Origin: Polynucleobacter sp. MWH-UH25E
GTDB taxonomy: Bacteria; Pseudomonadota; Gammaproteobacteria; Burkholderiales; Burkholderiaceae
Assembly (NCBI RefSeq): GCF_018687095.1
Contig: NZ_CP061286.1
Span: 620,001 to 684,000, forward strand
Direction: 5' to 3'
Length of the DNA stretch: 64,000 nt
This document shows positions 43,947 through 52,393 of the stretch, in pieces; position 1 is the stretch's first letter; the number at the start of each line of letters is the position of its first letter. A program made the position numbers and the translations under genes. The notes below the pieces were generated by a model. The model did not search any database. It saw only the letters and a program-made list of their open reading frames with translations, and was not told the DNA's origin.

Positions 43947-44747
43947 ATGACCCAATCCATCAGATGGTTACAAGATGAAATTGCAGATCGCATGCTGCAA
44001 AAACTCGACATCGTGAAGCTCAATGTTCGGGATATTTTGGTGGTCCCAGACTATCCAGCAGACCATCATGCGGCAGTGGCACGGCGTTTTCCAGATGCCC
44101 GCATTCATAGTGTTATTGAAGATGGATCTTCAAGACTGCAATTGTGGATTGCAAAAGCCCGTGCGAATTGGCGATCAATTTTTAGGCGCTCAAAAACAAG
44201 TGCACTTGCGCATCTTCACACTTCTAATAAATTCGATATTCCTGACAATTCTGTAGATTTGGTATTTAGTAATTTATTGCTGCATGATCTAGCGGATCCC
44301 AAATTGTTTTTACAAGAGTGTTGGCGCGTTTTGCGTGAGGGTGGACTCGTTGTGTTTAGCTATCTAGGCCCTGACACTGGAAAAGAGTTGCGCGCAATTC
44401 AGGGCGGCGCCTTGAAGTTGAAAAATTTAAGAAGTCCCTGGGATATGCATGATTTAGGGGATGCTTTGGTATCCAAGCGATTTTCAGACCCTGTAATGGA
44501 TATGGAGTATCTGACTTTGGATTACGAACAACCTCAGCTTTTATTGGGGGATGTTGAAGCACTGAACTTGGCAAATGCAAACCCTCATGTAGAGGCTGAA
44601 ATAAGCGATTTGCCCCAAAAACTGACCCTAGAAATTGTTTATGGACACGCTTGGGCCCTTGGAAAACACCTCGCTAAATCACAGGACAGCGTAGCCTATA
44701 TTGATGTAAATCAAATTGGACGCAAGACTAGGACAGATTCTCATTAA
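43947..44747 (+). CDS. BioC-like methyltransferase with degenerate SAM motif I
   Basis: 266-aa class I methyltransferase-like protein with the layout of BioC (malonyl-ACP methyltransferase of biotin synthesis): an N-terminal helical region RWLQDEIADRMLQKLDIVKL, post-core motif DLVFSNLLLHDLADP, WRVLREGGLVVFSYLGPDT and a C-terminal lid. The glycine-rich motif I expected after the first strand is missing: it reads ILVVPDYPADHHAAV. It may bind SAM poorly or serve another role. It is divergent from comF, a context shared with other betaproteobacteria. BioC identity is therefore tentative. Confidence 0.7.
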   Translation: MTQSIRWLQDEIADRMLQKLDIVKLNVRDILVVPDYPADHHAAVARRFPDARIHSVIEDGSSRLQLWIAKARANWRSIFRRSKTSALAHLHTSNKFDIPDNSVDLVFSNLLLHDLADPKLFLQECWRVLREGGLVVFSYLGPDTGKELRAIQGGALKLKNLRSPWDMHDLGDALVSKRFSDPVMDMEYLTLDYEQPQLLLGDVEALNLANANPHVEAEISDLPQKLTLEIVYGHAWALGKHLAKSQDSVAYIDVNQIGRKTRTDSH

Positions 44748-44809
44748 GTGTAAGTGCTCACTATCATTTTAAGCTCCACCAAGATTGGGTGGAGGGGGGT
44801 TATCCCTGT

Positions 44810-44838
44810 TTGTTGTTGAGCCCAATTAACCCTATAAT
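44810..44838 (+). promoter_or_regulatory. Candidate sigma-70 promoter of the cox operon
   Basis: TTGTTG (44810-44815) is separated by 17 bp from a perfect TATAAT (44833-44838), about 90 bp before the coxB ATG. This is the only strong -10 in the 180-bp gap and would drive the whole cox-cta run. Confidence 0.6.
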
Positions 44839-44927
44839 CTCCGCTGGATGTATTGGCTTGAGACCGCATTTTGGGCATTTTGTGGCGTTTTTTGCTGCAG
44901 TGCTCGCGACAATAAACAGAGAATAAG

Positions 44928-46085
44928 ATGAATTTATTTGGAAAAGTCACTAGGGCATCGCTCTATTTAGTAGCAGCCTTCGGCACTGCTTTTGCTTATG
45001 CAACAGAAAATATGCCAGGCGGCCCAGCTGTAAACCAGCTGAATTTCGCAGCCCCAGCAACCAAAATCATGCAAGAAATCCATTGGTTACACTGGATGAT
45101 GCTCGCAATTTGCGCATTGATTTTTGTGGGTGTTTTTGGTGTGATGTTCTATTCGATTTTGAAGCATCGCAAATCACTCGGACATAAGTCAGCATCATTC
45201 CACGAGAGCACATTGGTGGAAATTGTATGGACAGTCATTCCGTTATTAATTGTTATTGGTATGGCCTTGCCTGCCACCAAAACAGTTGTGGCAATGAAAG
45301 ACACTACCAACTCCGACATCACTATCAAGACCACTGGTTATCAGTGGAAATGGGGTTACGACTACATTAAGGGCGAGGGCGAAGGCATTAGCTTCTTGTC
45401 CACTCTCACAACTTCACGCGAAGCAATTAACAACCTCGCTCCAAAATCAAATACTTATTTGATGGAAGTCGATAACGAAATGGTTGTACCAGTTGGCAAG
45501 AAAATTCGTTTGATCACAACTGCAAATGACGTTATCCATGCCTGGACTATCCCAGCTTTTGGCGTTAAGCAAGATGCGATCCCAGGATTTGTTCGCGATA
45601 CATGGTTCAAGGCAGAAACTATTGGCACATTCCGTGGTCAGTGTTCTGAGTTGTGCGGTGCAGAGCATGCGTTTATGCCAATCGTTGTCAAAGTAGTTTC
45701 ACAAGATGACTACACCGCTTGGGTAGCACAGAAGAAAAAAGAAATGGGCGCTGCAGGTGATGATCCTTCCAAAGTTTATACATTGGAAGAGCAAAAAGAG
45801 CGTGGCGCGAAAGTCTACGCTGCTAACTGTGCCGCATGCCACCAGCCAAATGGAAAAGGTGCGGGCGCGTTCCCTGCCTTGGATGGTAGCAAAGTGGTGA
45901 ATGGTCCTAAAGCTGGCCAATTCAACATTTTGATTAACGGTAAAAATGCAATGCCTAAGTGGGCTGGCGTAATTTCTGACGGCGATATCGCCGCTGTAAT
46001 TACCTATACCCGTAACTCATGGGGTAATAAGACGGGTGAAGTCATTCAGACCCAAGAAATTATTACCGCACGTGGCGGCAACTAA
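44928..46085 (+). CDS. coxB: Cytochrome c oxidase subunit II with C-terminal cytochrome c domain
   Basis: 385-aa subunit carrying the CuA centre that accepts electrons for the oxidase. A signal peptide and two membrane helices precede the cupredoxin domain with ligands in DVIHAWTIPAFG and CSELCGAEHAFMP. A C-terminal class I cytochrome c domain follows, with heme site CAACH (in YAANCAACHQPNGKG) and an axial Met in KNAMPKWAG. This caa3-like fusion means electrons may enter through the attached heme. It heads the cox operon behind a good promoter. Confidence 0.96.
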   Translation: MNLFGKVTRASLYLVAAFGTAFAYATENMPGGPAVNQLNFAAPATKIMQEIHWLHWMMLAICALIFVGVFGVMFYSILKHRKSLGHKSASFHESTLVEIVWTVIPLLIVIGMALPATKTVVAMKDTTNSDITIKTTGYQWKWGYDYIKGEGEGISFLSTLTTSREAINNLAPKSNTYLMEVDNEMVVPVGKKIRLITTANDVIHAWTIPAFGVKQDAIPGFVRDTWFKAETIGTFRGQCSELCGAEHAFMPIVVKVVSQDDYTAWVAQKKKEMGAAGDDPSKVYTLEEQKERGAKVYAANCAACHQPNGKGAGAFPALDGSKVVNGPKAGQFNILINGKNAMPKWAGVISDGDIAAVITYTRNSWGNKTGEVIQTQEIITARGGN

Positions 46086-46127
46086 TTCAGATTAACTAAT
46101 ACAGATAAAACGAAACCGGAGTAATCC

Positions 46128-47747
46128 ATGAGCACAGCCTCTACTACCCACGATCACGCACACGACCACGCGCATGATGATCACACGCCACATGGTTGGC
46201 GTCGTTGGTTGTTCGCAACCAACCACAAAGACATCGGTACGATGTATTTGATCTTCTCATTTGTCAGCTTGTTGGCAGGTGGCGTAATGGCTTTGGGAAT
46301 TCGCTTGGAATTGTTCCAGCCAGGTTTGCAATTCTTCCGCCCTGAGTTTTTTAATCAGCTCACCACAATGCATGGTCTCGTGATGGTGTTTGGTGCGATC
46401 ATGCCAGCGTTTGTAGGTTTCGCGAACTGGATGGTGCCTTTGCAAATTGGCGCATCCGATATGGCTTTTGCTCGTATGAATAACTTCAGCTTCTGGATTC
46501 TTCCGGTTGCAGCGACTTTATTGTTGAGCTCATTCCTTGCTCCTGGTGGCGCACCTTCTGGTGGTTGGACAATTTACGCACCTCTGACATCACAGATGGG
46601 CCCAGGCTTGGATATGGGTATTTTTGCCCTTCACTTATTGGGCGCTTCTTCCATCATGGGTTCGATCAACATCATCGTAACCATCTTGAATATGCGCGCT
46701 CCCGGCATGACATTGATGAAGATGCCAATGTTCTGCTGGACTTGGTTGATTACCGCTTACTTGTTGATTGCTGTGATGCCTGTATTGGCTGGCGCAATTA
46801 CCATGGTGTTAACTGACCGTCACTTCGGTACATCATTCTTCTCCGCAGTAGGCGGTGGTGACCCAATTATGTTCCAACATATTTTCTGGTTCTTTGGTCA
46901 CCCAGAGGTTTACATCATGATTCTGCCTGCGTTTGGCATCATCAGTGAAATCGTGCCCGCTTTCTCCAGAAAGACATTGTTTGGTTACAGCTCCATGGTG
47001 TATGCGACTGCATCTATTGCGATCTTGTCATTCATCGTTTGGGCTCACCACATGTTTGCAACAGGCATGCCAGTAACTGGTCAACTGTTCTTCATGTACG
47101 CAACGATGTTGATTGCCGTTCCTACAGGCGTGAAGATTTTTAACTGGGTAGCAACAATGTGGAAAGGTTCAATGACCTTTGAAACCCCAATGTTGTGGTC
47201 TGTTGGCTTTATTTTCGTATTCACGATGGGCGGCTTTACTGGTTTGATTTGTGCGATGGCGCCAATTGACATCGGCATTCAAGATACTTACTACATCGTT
47301 GCCCACTTCCACTACGTATTGGTGGCGGGCTCATTGTTTGCGATGTTTGCAGGTTTCTACTACTGGTGTCCTAAGTGGACAGGCCGTATGGCTAGCGAAA
47401 CCCGTGGCAAGATCCATTTCTGGGCTTCCATGATTTTCTTTAACATCACTTTCTTCCCAATGCATTTCTTGGGTTTAGCGGGAATGCCACGTCGCTATGC
47501 AGACTATCCAACCCAGTTTGCTGACTTCAACATGATTGCCTCGATTGGTGCATTAGGCTTTGGATTAGCGCAGGTTTACTTCTTGTTCTGCGTAGCATTG
47601 CCTGCTTACCGCGGTCATGGCGAGAAGGCTCCGGCTAAACCATGGGAAGGTGCAAAAGGCCTTGAGTGGACAGTGCCTTCACCAGCGCCTCATCATACTT
47701 TTGAAACTCCTCCAAACGCTGAGCAGTTGCGTGAAGCAGGAATTTAA
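46128..47747 (+). CDS. coxA: Cytochrome c oxidase subunit I
   Basis: 539-aa heme a/a3-CuB subunit of an A-type heme-copper oxidase. Metal and heme ligands are visible: TTMHGLVMVFG (heme a), GHPEVYIMILPAFG with the His-Tyr pair (CuB), WAHHMFATGM (CuB), and YYIVAHFHYVLVAGS (heme a3 and a). The N-terminus has an unusual His/Asp-rich run HDHAHDHAHDDH at residues 8-19. The last 17 bp overlap the small assembly-protein frame. ctaB and ctaA later in the operon supply heme A. Confidence 0.97.
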   Translation: MSTASTTHDHAHDHAHDDHTPHGWRRWLFATNHKDIGTMYLIFSFVSLLAGGVMALGIRLELFQPGLQFFRPEFFNQLTTMHGLVMVFGAIMPAFVGFANWMVPLQIGASDMAFARMNNFSFWILPVAATLLLSSFLAPGGAPSGGWTIYAPLTSQMGPGLDMGIFALHLLGASSIMGSINIIVTILNMRAPGMTLMKMPMFCWTWLITAYLLIAVMPVLAGAITMVLTDRHFGTSFFSAVGGGDPIMFQHIFWFFGHPEVYIMILPAFGIISEIVPAFSRKTLFGYSSMVYATASIAILSFIVWAHHMFATGMPVTGQLFFMYATMLIAVPTGVKIFNWVATMWKGSMTFETPMLWSVGFIFVFTMGGFTGLICAMAPIDIGIQDTYYIVAHFHYVLVAGSLFAMFAGFYYWCPKWTGRMASETRGKIHFWASMIFFNITFFPMHFLGLAGMPRRYADYPTQFADFNMIASIGALGFGLAQVYFLFCVALPAYRGHGEKAPAKPWEGAKGLEWTVPSPAPHHTFETPPNAEQLREAGI

Positions 47748-47862
47748 ATCGTCTTCCAATCAAGCCCTGGCTGCGAATAATCGCCGCTTAGGGCTGATTC
47801 TTTTGAGCATTGCCATCGTATTCTTTATTGGCATTGTGATGAAGTGGAGCGTTTTGGGTTAA
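47731..47862 (+). CDS. Cytochrome oxidase small assembly protein
   Basis: About 43 aa, one membrane helix. GTG 47731 starts inside the last codons of coxA. The sequence NNRRLGLILLSIAIVFFIGIVMKW resembles the small cytochrome oxidase assembly proteins annotated between coxA and ctaG in Burkholderiales. The start is uncertain, since no other start codon lies before the helix and the ribosome site is weak; coupling to coxA translation is likely. Confidence rests on position and the helix pattern, not on a motif. Confidence 0.65.
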   Translation: MKQEFKSSSNQALAANNRRLGLILLSIAIVFFIGIVMKWSVLG

Positions 47863-47873
47863 GTGTTTTTTAT

Positions 47874-48464
47874 ATGACAGCCAATCAGTCTGCAAACCGT
47901 CAAATCTTACTGAAGCTACTAATCGCTTCAGTAATGATGTTTGGCTTTGGTTATGCGCTTGTGCCGATGTATCAAGCCTTATGTAAGGTGACCGGCATCA
48001 ATGTGGTTACCAGTAAGAATGATTACGGAGTCAGAGCATTCAGTCCAAACAAGGTTGGTAATACTCAGGTTGATTACTCGCGTAAGGTAACAATCGAGTT
48101 TGATTCAAATAGTCGCGGACCGTTTACGTTTAAGCCTCTGAAAAACTTTTTAGAGGTTCATCCTGGTGAGATGACCGAGATTGTTTACGAAGTAACCAAT
48201 AATTTAGGGAGAACGGTAGAGGCGCAGGCAATACCTAGTTATGCACCTAAGAGCGCCACTGAGTTCTTTACTAAATTAGAGTGTTTTTGTTTTCAGCAGC
48301 AAACATTGGCTGCTCATGAAATGAAAAAGATGCCGGTTGTTTTTGTGATCGATGCAGGCTTGCCGCAAGATGTCAAAACAATCACTTTGTCATACACCTT
48401 CTTTGAATTGGGTGTTGGCGTGCCGCCTGCTGGCTCTACAACTCCAAAGTCTAAAGGCGCATGA
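47874..48464 (+). CDS. ctaG: Cytochrome c oxidase assembly protein CtaG/Cox11
   Basis: 196-aa copper chaperone that loads CuB of subunit I. ATG 47874 gives the family start MTANQSANRQILLKLL followed by one membrane helix (MMFGFGYALVPMYQALCKV). The periplasmic domain has the copper motif ECFCFQQQTL and the following MKKMPVVFVID. An earlier GTG at 47844 is less likely. It overlaps DUF2970 by 4 bp. Confidence 0.94.
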   Translation: MTANQSANRQILLKLLIASVMMFGFGYALVPMYQALCKVTGINVVTSKNDYGVRAFSPNKVGNTQVDYSRKVTIEFDSNSRGPFTFKPLKNFLEVHPGEMTEIVYEVTNNLGRTVEAQAIPSYAPKSATEFFTKLECFCFQQQTLAAHEMKKMPVVFVIDAGLPQDVKTITLSYTFFELGVGVPPAGSTTPKSKGA

Positions 48465-48661
48465 TGGAGAAAAAGAAAAGTACTTTTATGCAGTCTATGA
48501 AAGCCGTGATGTGGGGCTTCTTGGGTGTGCGTAAAAAGTCTGGTTTGCAGGAAGATGTAGCTACATTAAGTTTTGTGCACATTATCATTGCGGGTGTTGT
48601 TGGGGCCTTGATTTTTATGGCCATCCTGCTCTTGATAGTGAAAGCAGTTGTATCCCATTGA
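48461..48661 (+). CDS. DUF2970 small membrane protein
   Basis: 66-aa protein with an N-terminal basic and amphipathic part (FMQSMKAVMWGFLGVRKK) and one C-terminal membrane helix (VHIIIAGVVGALIFMAILLLIV). This is the DUF2970 pattern, found between ctaG and coxC in betaproteobacteria. Function unknown; probably an oxidase assembly or accessory subunit. It begins in ATGA overlap with ctaG. Confidence 0.85.
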   Translation: MMEKKKSTFMQSMKAVMWGFLGVRKKSGLQEDVATLSFVHIIIAGVVGALIFMAILLLIVKAVVSH

Positions 48662-48690
48662 TTATTTTTTGATTGAATAGAGAGAATACG

Positions 48691-49545
48691 ATGTCATCCA
48701 ATTCAACCCCTTACTATTTCGTCCCAGGATTGTCTCGCCATCCTGCTATGGCAGCGGCTGGCTTGATCGCCTTCGGCTATGGCATGACTGGTTGGGTTAA
48801 CCATACCTCTTGGGGCGGAGCTCTAGCGCTTGTTGGCGTGGCTTGGGTTTTATTTGTTCTATATAACTGGTTTGGTGACACCATCGCGGAATCCAACGCT
48901 GGCAAGAACGGTGTGAACGTAGATATTTCCTATCGCTGGTCTATGGCGTGGTTCATTTTCTCTGAGATCATGTTCTTTGGCGCATTCTTTGCAGCCCTTT
49001 TCTACGCCCGCAACATTGCGATGCCTTGGATGGGCGATGTCGAGAGCAAATTGATTTGGCCTGATTTCCAAGCGGTTTGGCCTAATGATGGCCCTGCTGG
49101 TTTGGTTGAGAAATTCACCACTATGGGTCCATGGCCAATCCCAACGATTAATACACTTTTGTTGTTGAGCTCTGGTGTAACGATCACTATCGCTCACCAC
49201 GCTTTAGTAGAAAACCACATGAAGAAAGCTGTTAACTTCTTGGCGGCTACTGTTGCTTTGGGTGCGATCTTCTTGGGCTTCCAGGCTTATGAGTACTACC
49301 ATGCATACCATGCTCTGAATTTGAAATTGACTTCAGGTATTTATGGTTCAACATTCTTTATGTTGACTGGTTTCCACGGTTTTCACGTTTTCCTTGGCGG
49401 CACTATGTTGGCAATTGTCTTGCGCCGCATGATTCGTGGCGACTTTACGGCTAAGCATCATTTTGCGTTTGAAGGTGCAGCTTGGTATTGGCACTTTGTT
49501 GACGTTGTTTGGCTTGGTTTGTACATCGCTGTTTACTGGATGTAA
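48691..49545 (+). CDS. coxC: Cytochrome c oxidase subunit III
   Basis: 284-aa subunit III with seven membrane helices. ATG 48691 has AGAGAG upstream; the TTG at 48673 is less likely. Landmarks are WSMAWFIFSEIMFFGAFFAALFYAR, ITIAHHALVEN, STFFMLTGFHGFHVFLGG and the C-terminal AAWYWHFVDVVWLGLYIAVYWM. It stabilises subunit I and proton uptake. A hairpin terminator follows directly, so SURF1 onward may have its own promoter or depend on readthrough. Confidence 0.96.
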   Translation: MSSNSTPYYFVPGLSRHPAMAAAGLIAFGYGMTGWVNHTSWGGALALVGVAWVLFVLYNWFGDTIAESNAGKNGVNVDISYRWSMAWFIFSEIMFFGAFFAALFYARNIAMPWMGDVESKLIWPDFQAVWPNDGPAGLVEKFTTMGPWPIPTINTLLLLSSGVTITIAHHALVENHMKKAVNFLAATVALGAIFLGFQAYEYYHAYHALNLKLTSGIYGSTFFMLTGFHGFHVFLGGTMLAIVLRRMIRGDFTAKHHFAFEGAAWYWHFVDVVWLGLYIAVYWM

Positions 49546-49555
49546 GAGAAATAAA

Positions 49556-49586
49556 AATCGGGGCTTTTAAGCCCCGATTCAGTTTT
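49556..49586 (+). terminator. Terminator after coxC
   Basis: Inverted arms AATCGGGGCTT and AAGCCCCGATT with two T residues between them form a strong hairpin, followed by CAGTTTT. It is near-symmetric and also lies just past the 3' end of the convergent small-membrane-protein gene, so it may act both ways. Confidence 0.75.
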
Positions 49587-49609
49587 AGGCACGCTTGTTT
49601 GTTAGTGGC

Positions 49610-49822
49610 TTAGTTAGTTCCCACTTTGATTCCAGTTGCTTCAATTAGTCCAAAGTAATGAGCCAGCAATATTCCCAGGAATAGGGCAATCGATAAGCCA
49701 ATACGTAGCATCAGTGAGTGAACCATTCGAGAGCTATTGCCACGATCTTTCATCATGAAATACAAGGCTGAGCCTAAACTGATCACAATCATGAGTAGTG
49801 CAACAGGAATAATCCACTTCAT
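49610..49822 (-). CDS. Twin transmembrane helix small protein (DUF2909-like)
   Basis: 70-aa protein with two membrane helices (WIIPVALLMIVISLGSALYFMM and LMLRIGLSIALFLGILLAHYFG) joined by a charged loop KDRGNSSRM. This resembles DUF2909 proteins, found inside cox loci in reverse orientation in betaproteobacteria. Function unknown; association with oxidase assembly is inferred from its constant location. Its start is divergent from SURF1, 15 bp away. Confidence 0.82.
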   Translation of the reverse strand: MKWIIPVALLMIVISLGSALYFMMKDRGNSSRMVHSLMLRIGLSIALFLGILLAHYFGLIEATGIKVGTN

Positions 49823-49836
49823 TTCAAATCCTTATC

Positions 49837-50631
49837 TTGAATCCTAAAAATAGCCTCTTCGATGTCTTGGTAGCAAAGCGTGCAGTTGCTACTGTATCAG
49901 CCTTATTGGTGATTGCTATTGGTTGTGGCGCTGGAATTTGGCAAGTTAGCAGGGCGCATAGCAAGATCGCTCTGGCCGCTAATTTATTGGCACGTCAACA
50001 GATGCCAATTTTGAATGCGAATGCCAATGTATGGACTCTGGAAGAGTCTAGTGAGCGCCGCATGATTGCTCGCGGTAGATATCTTCCCGAGGCGGCAATA
50101 TGGCTAGATAACCGCCCGCAACCGGTTCCCGCAGGAGGGGCTGGCGCAACCGCGCAAGCGGGTTTCTATTTGATGATGCCTTTTCAACTAGAAGGTCGTG
50201 ATGAGGTGCTGTGGGTCAATCGCGGCTGGGCTCCGCGCAATCGCGAGAATCGAGAGATATTGCCAAGCATAGAGACGCCTGCTGGGACATTGAATATTGA
50301 AGGTATTGTTTTTGCTCACCCCGGAAAGGTGTATGCATTAGGTTCAGAGGACCCAAATGTGGATATAAATAAACCACGTATTGCGCAAAATTTTGATTTA
50401 GAGCGAGAGGGTCAGCTTCATCATTGGTCACAAGCCCCATTTATTTTGCGTCAAGAAGAGACGGGGGTTACTGATGGCCTAGTCCGAGAGTGGGCTCCTC
50501 TGACAACTGGGGTCGATCGCCATTATGCTTATGCCTTCCAGTGGTTTGCTTTGGCATTTGCGGGTTTTGTATTTTGGTTGGCTGGTGGTTTGCGTCAATA
50601 TTGGCGTCAAAGTGCTGCACATGGGGATTGA
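49837..50631 (+). CDS. SURF1-family oxidase assembly protein
   Basis: 264-aa inner-membrane protein that helps heme a insertion into subunit I. An N-terminal helix (TVSALLVIAIGCGAGIWQVSRA) and a C-terminal helix (YAYAFQWFALAFAGFVFWLAGG) flank a periplasmic domain with the conserved DNRPQPV and VNRGWAP motifs. The only start before the first helix is TTG 49837 with no clear ribosome site, so the exact start is uncertain. The next gene starts 3 bp on. Confidence 0.9.
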   Translation: MNPKNSLFDVLVAKRAVATVSALLVIAIGCGAGIWQVSRAHSKIALAANLLARQQMPILNANANVWTLEESSERRMIARGRYLPEAAIWLDNRPQPVPAGGAGATAQAGFYLMMPFQLEGRDEVLWVNRGWAPRNRENREILPSIETPAGTLNIEGIVFAHPGKVYALGSEDPNVDINKPRIAQNFDLEREGQLHHWSQAPFILRQEETGVTDGLVREWAPLTTGVDRHYAYAFQWFALAFAGFVFWLAGGLRQYWRQSAAHGD

Positions 50632-50633
50632 GA

Positions 50634-51290
50634 GTGAGCGATAAAGATTTATTGATACCAGCATCACAGACGGATTCTTCCGCAATTAATGCGCAAACAC
50701 GTCGAGGCCGTATCCAAATGTTGTTTTTGCTGCTTGCGTGCGCGGCGCCTGTAATCGCCTCTTATTTTGCGTACTATGTGATTAAACCTGAGGGTGGTAA
50801 AACCAACTTCGGCACTTTGGTTTATCCCGCCCAGGCAGCAAATTCTGGATGGTTTGATGTGCCCCTGCAAGGTAAGTGGACATTGTTGATTGCTCGCCCC
50901 GCGGGCGAGTGCCATGTTGAAGATAAAAAATGTATTGAGGCGCTTTTTCTGATGCGACAAGCGAAAGTAGCAGTTGGTAGGGAAGGCAGTCGCGTTCAGC
51001 TTTTATGGGTCAATACAGACGGTAAGCCGGTTGACCCTGCGGTAGCGCAGGCTTACGATGAAAAAGTTGCTGGCTTTAAAGTGGTTGGCTTGCCAGTCAA
51101 CCCCAAGGCGCGTGCTGAATTTATGACTTGGCTTAACAAAGAGGGTGCTGGCGATCAAATCCAATTGATTGATCCTAGTCCAGACAAGATGATGTTGATC
51201 CCAGTTACTAATTCTCCAAAAGAATTTACAGCAATTAAAAAAGACCTAGAGAAACTACTACGTCTCAATCACAAGGGTGAGAATTTGTAA
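50634..51290 (+). CDS. Membrane-anchored protein of the cox assembly cluster (thioredoxin-like)
   Basis: 218-aa protein starting at GTG 50634, three bases after the SURF1 stop. One N-terminal membrane helix (IQMLFLLLACAAPVIASYFAYYVI) precedes a periplasmic domain that looks thioredoxin/SCO-like (LQGKWTLLIARPAGECHVEDKKC). The pair C-x6-C replaces the usual C-x3-C. A copper or redox role in oxidase assembly is inferred from position between SURF1 and ctaA; no direct evidence. It overlaps ctaA by one base (TAATG). Confidence 0.75.
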   Translation: MSDKDLLIPASQTDSSAINAQTRRGRIQMLFLLLACAAPVIASYFAYYVIKPEGGKTNFGTLVYPAQAANSGWFDVPLQGKWTLLIARPAGECHVEDKKCIEALFLMRQAKVAVGREGSRVQLLWVNTDGKPVDPAVAQAYDEKVAGFKVVGLPVNPKARAEFMTWLNKEGAGDQIQLIDPSPDKMMLIPVTNSPKEFTAIKKDLEKLLRLNHKGENL

Positions 51291-52393
51291 TGCCCAATTT
51301 TGTCTTGTTTTTGGAATTGGCTTTGATTGCAGTTGTATTTGCAGGATTGCCACTCGCCTATCTTTGGAGAAGACCTGGCTATAGCTTTTTTCAGCGACTC
51401 AATTGGGTCTTGGTATTTATGACTTTTGACTTGATTGTGTTTGGTGCCTTTACGCGTTTGACCGATTCTGGCTTAGGCTGTCCTGACTGGCCTGGTTGTT
51501 ATGGCAACTCTAATCCCTTGCATGCCTTAGGAGATATTAGGCAGGCTGAACATCTTTTGCCGGATGGCCCTGTTACGGTGATGAAGGCGTGGATTGAAAT
51601 GATTCACCGTTATTTGGCGATGACTGTTGGCGCTCTTATTTTGGTGCAGGTAGGGGTGGCGTTTACTAAGTTGAAGTCTTTGGGTAAAGGCCCGCTGTTG
51701 GGCAGCTTGGGTTTGTTGTTGCTGGTTTGTATACAGGGCGCCTTTGGTGCTTGGACAGTAACCCTGAAATTACAACCCATTATTGTTAGCCTTCATTTAA
51801 TCCTGGCCTTGTTTTTATTGGCAGCTTTAACCGCTTACGCACAACAAGTTTGGGTTGAAAAAAATTCATCAGTACGGTTGCTGCGGGTAAGGCCTGTTCC
51901 TGGCTTTTTGTGGTTAACAGCCTTTGTCATTCTCTTTTGCCAAATTTTCTTGGGTGCTTGGGTGAGCACGAATTACGCAGTGTTGGCTTGCCCTGATTTT
52001 CCGACTTGTCTTGGTTCGGCTTGGCCTGAAACCAACTGGCAAGAAGGCTTTACGCTATGGCGTCAACTTGGCTTAAATGCGCAGGGCGAGTTTATTTCTC
52101 CGGTTGCTTTGCAAACTATTCATTGGGCACATCGTCTGTTTGCGTGCTTAGTTTTAGCCATGCTTTCTTTATTGGCCTGGCGGATATCGCACCAATCAAA
52201 CCCAGCAACAGAGAATCTGAATCGTTTTGCAAAGCTCTTGCTTAGCTTACTTGCCTTACAGATTATTACTGGGATTTCAAATGTAGTTTTTCAGTGGCCC
52301 TTGGTCGCCGCCTTATTGCATACAGCAGGGTCTGCGGCTTTGGTATTCTGCATGGTCAGAATTGCTTATTGGACTTCTTGGAAGCGCCTATGA
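51290..52393 (+). CDS. ctaA: Heme A synthase
   Basis: 367-aa multi-pass enzyme converting heme O to heme A. Heme-ligand histidines are in WIEMIHRYLAMTVG, SLHLILALFLL, TIHWAHRLFACL and LLHTAGSAAL; the FTRLTDSGLGCPDWPGCYG motif with its cysteine pair is characteristic. Eight membrane helices are evident. It overlaps ctaB by ATGA, the next step being supplied in the same operon. Confidence 0.95.
   Translation: MPNFVLFLELALIAVVFAGLPLAYLWRRPGYSFFQRLNWVLVFMTFDLIVFGAFTRLTDSGLGCPDWPGCYGNSNPLHALGDIRQAEHLLPDGPVTVMKAWIEMIHRYLAMTVGALILVQVGVAFTKLKSLGKGPLLGSLGLLLLVCIQGAFGAWTVTLKLQPIIVSLHLILALFLLAALTAYAQQVWVEKNSSVRLLRVRPVPGFLWLTAFVILFCQIFLGAWVSTNYAVLACPDFPTCLGSAWPETNWQEGFTLWRQLGLNAQGEFISPVALQTIHWAHRLFACLVLAMLSLLAWRISHQSNPATENLNRFAKLLLSLLALQIITGISNVVFQWPLVAALLHTAGSAALVFCMVRIAYWTSWKRL

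Noticed and set aside
44748..44927. Small RNA or riboswitch before coxB
   Set aside because: Only a promoter-like TTGTTG-17-TATAAT was visible; no convincing secondary structure or terminator.
47617..47730. Longer version of the small cox assembly protein
   Set aside because: The upstream part is a shifted frame of coxA and is not hydrophobic or family-like; only the last 43 codons are supported.
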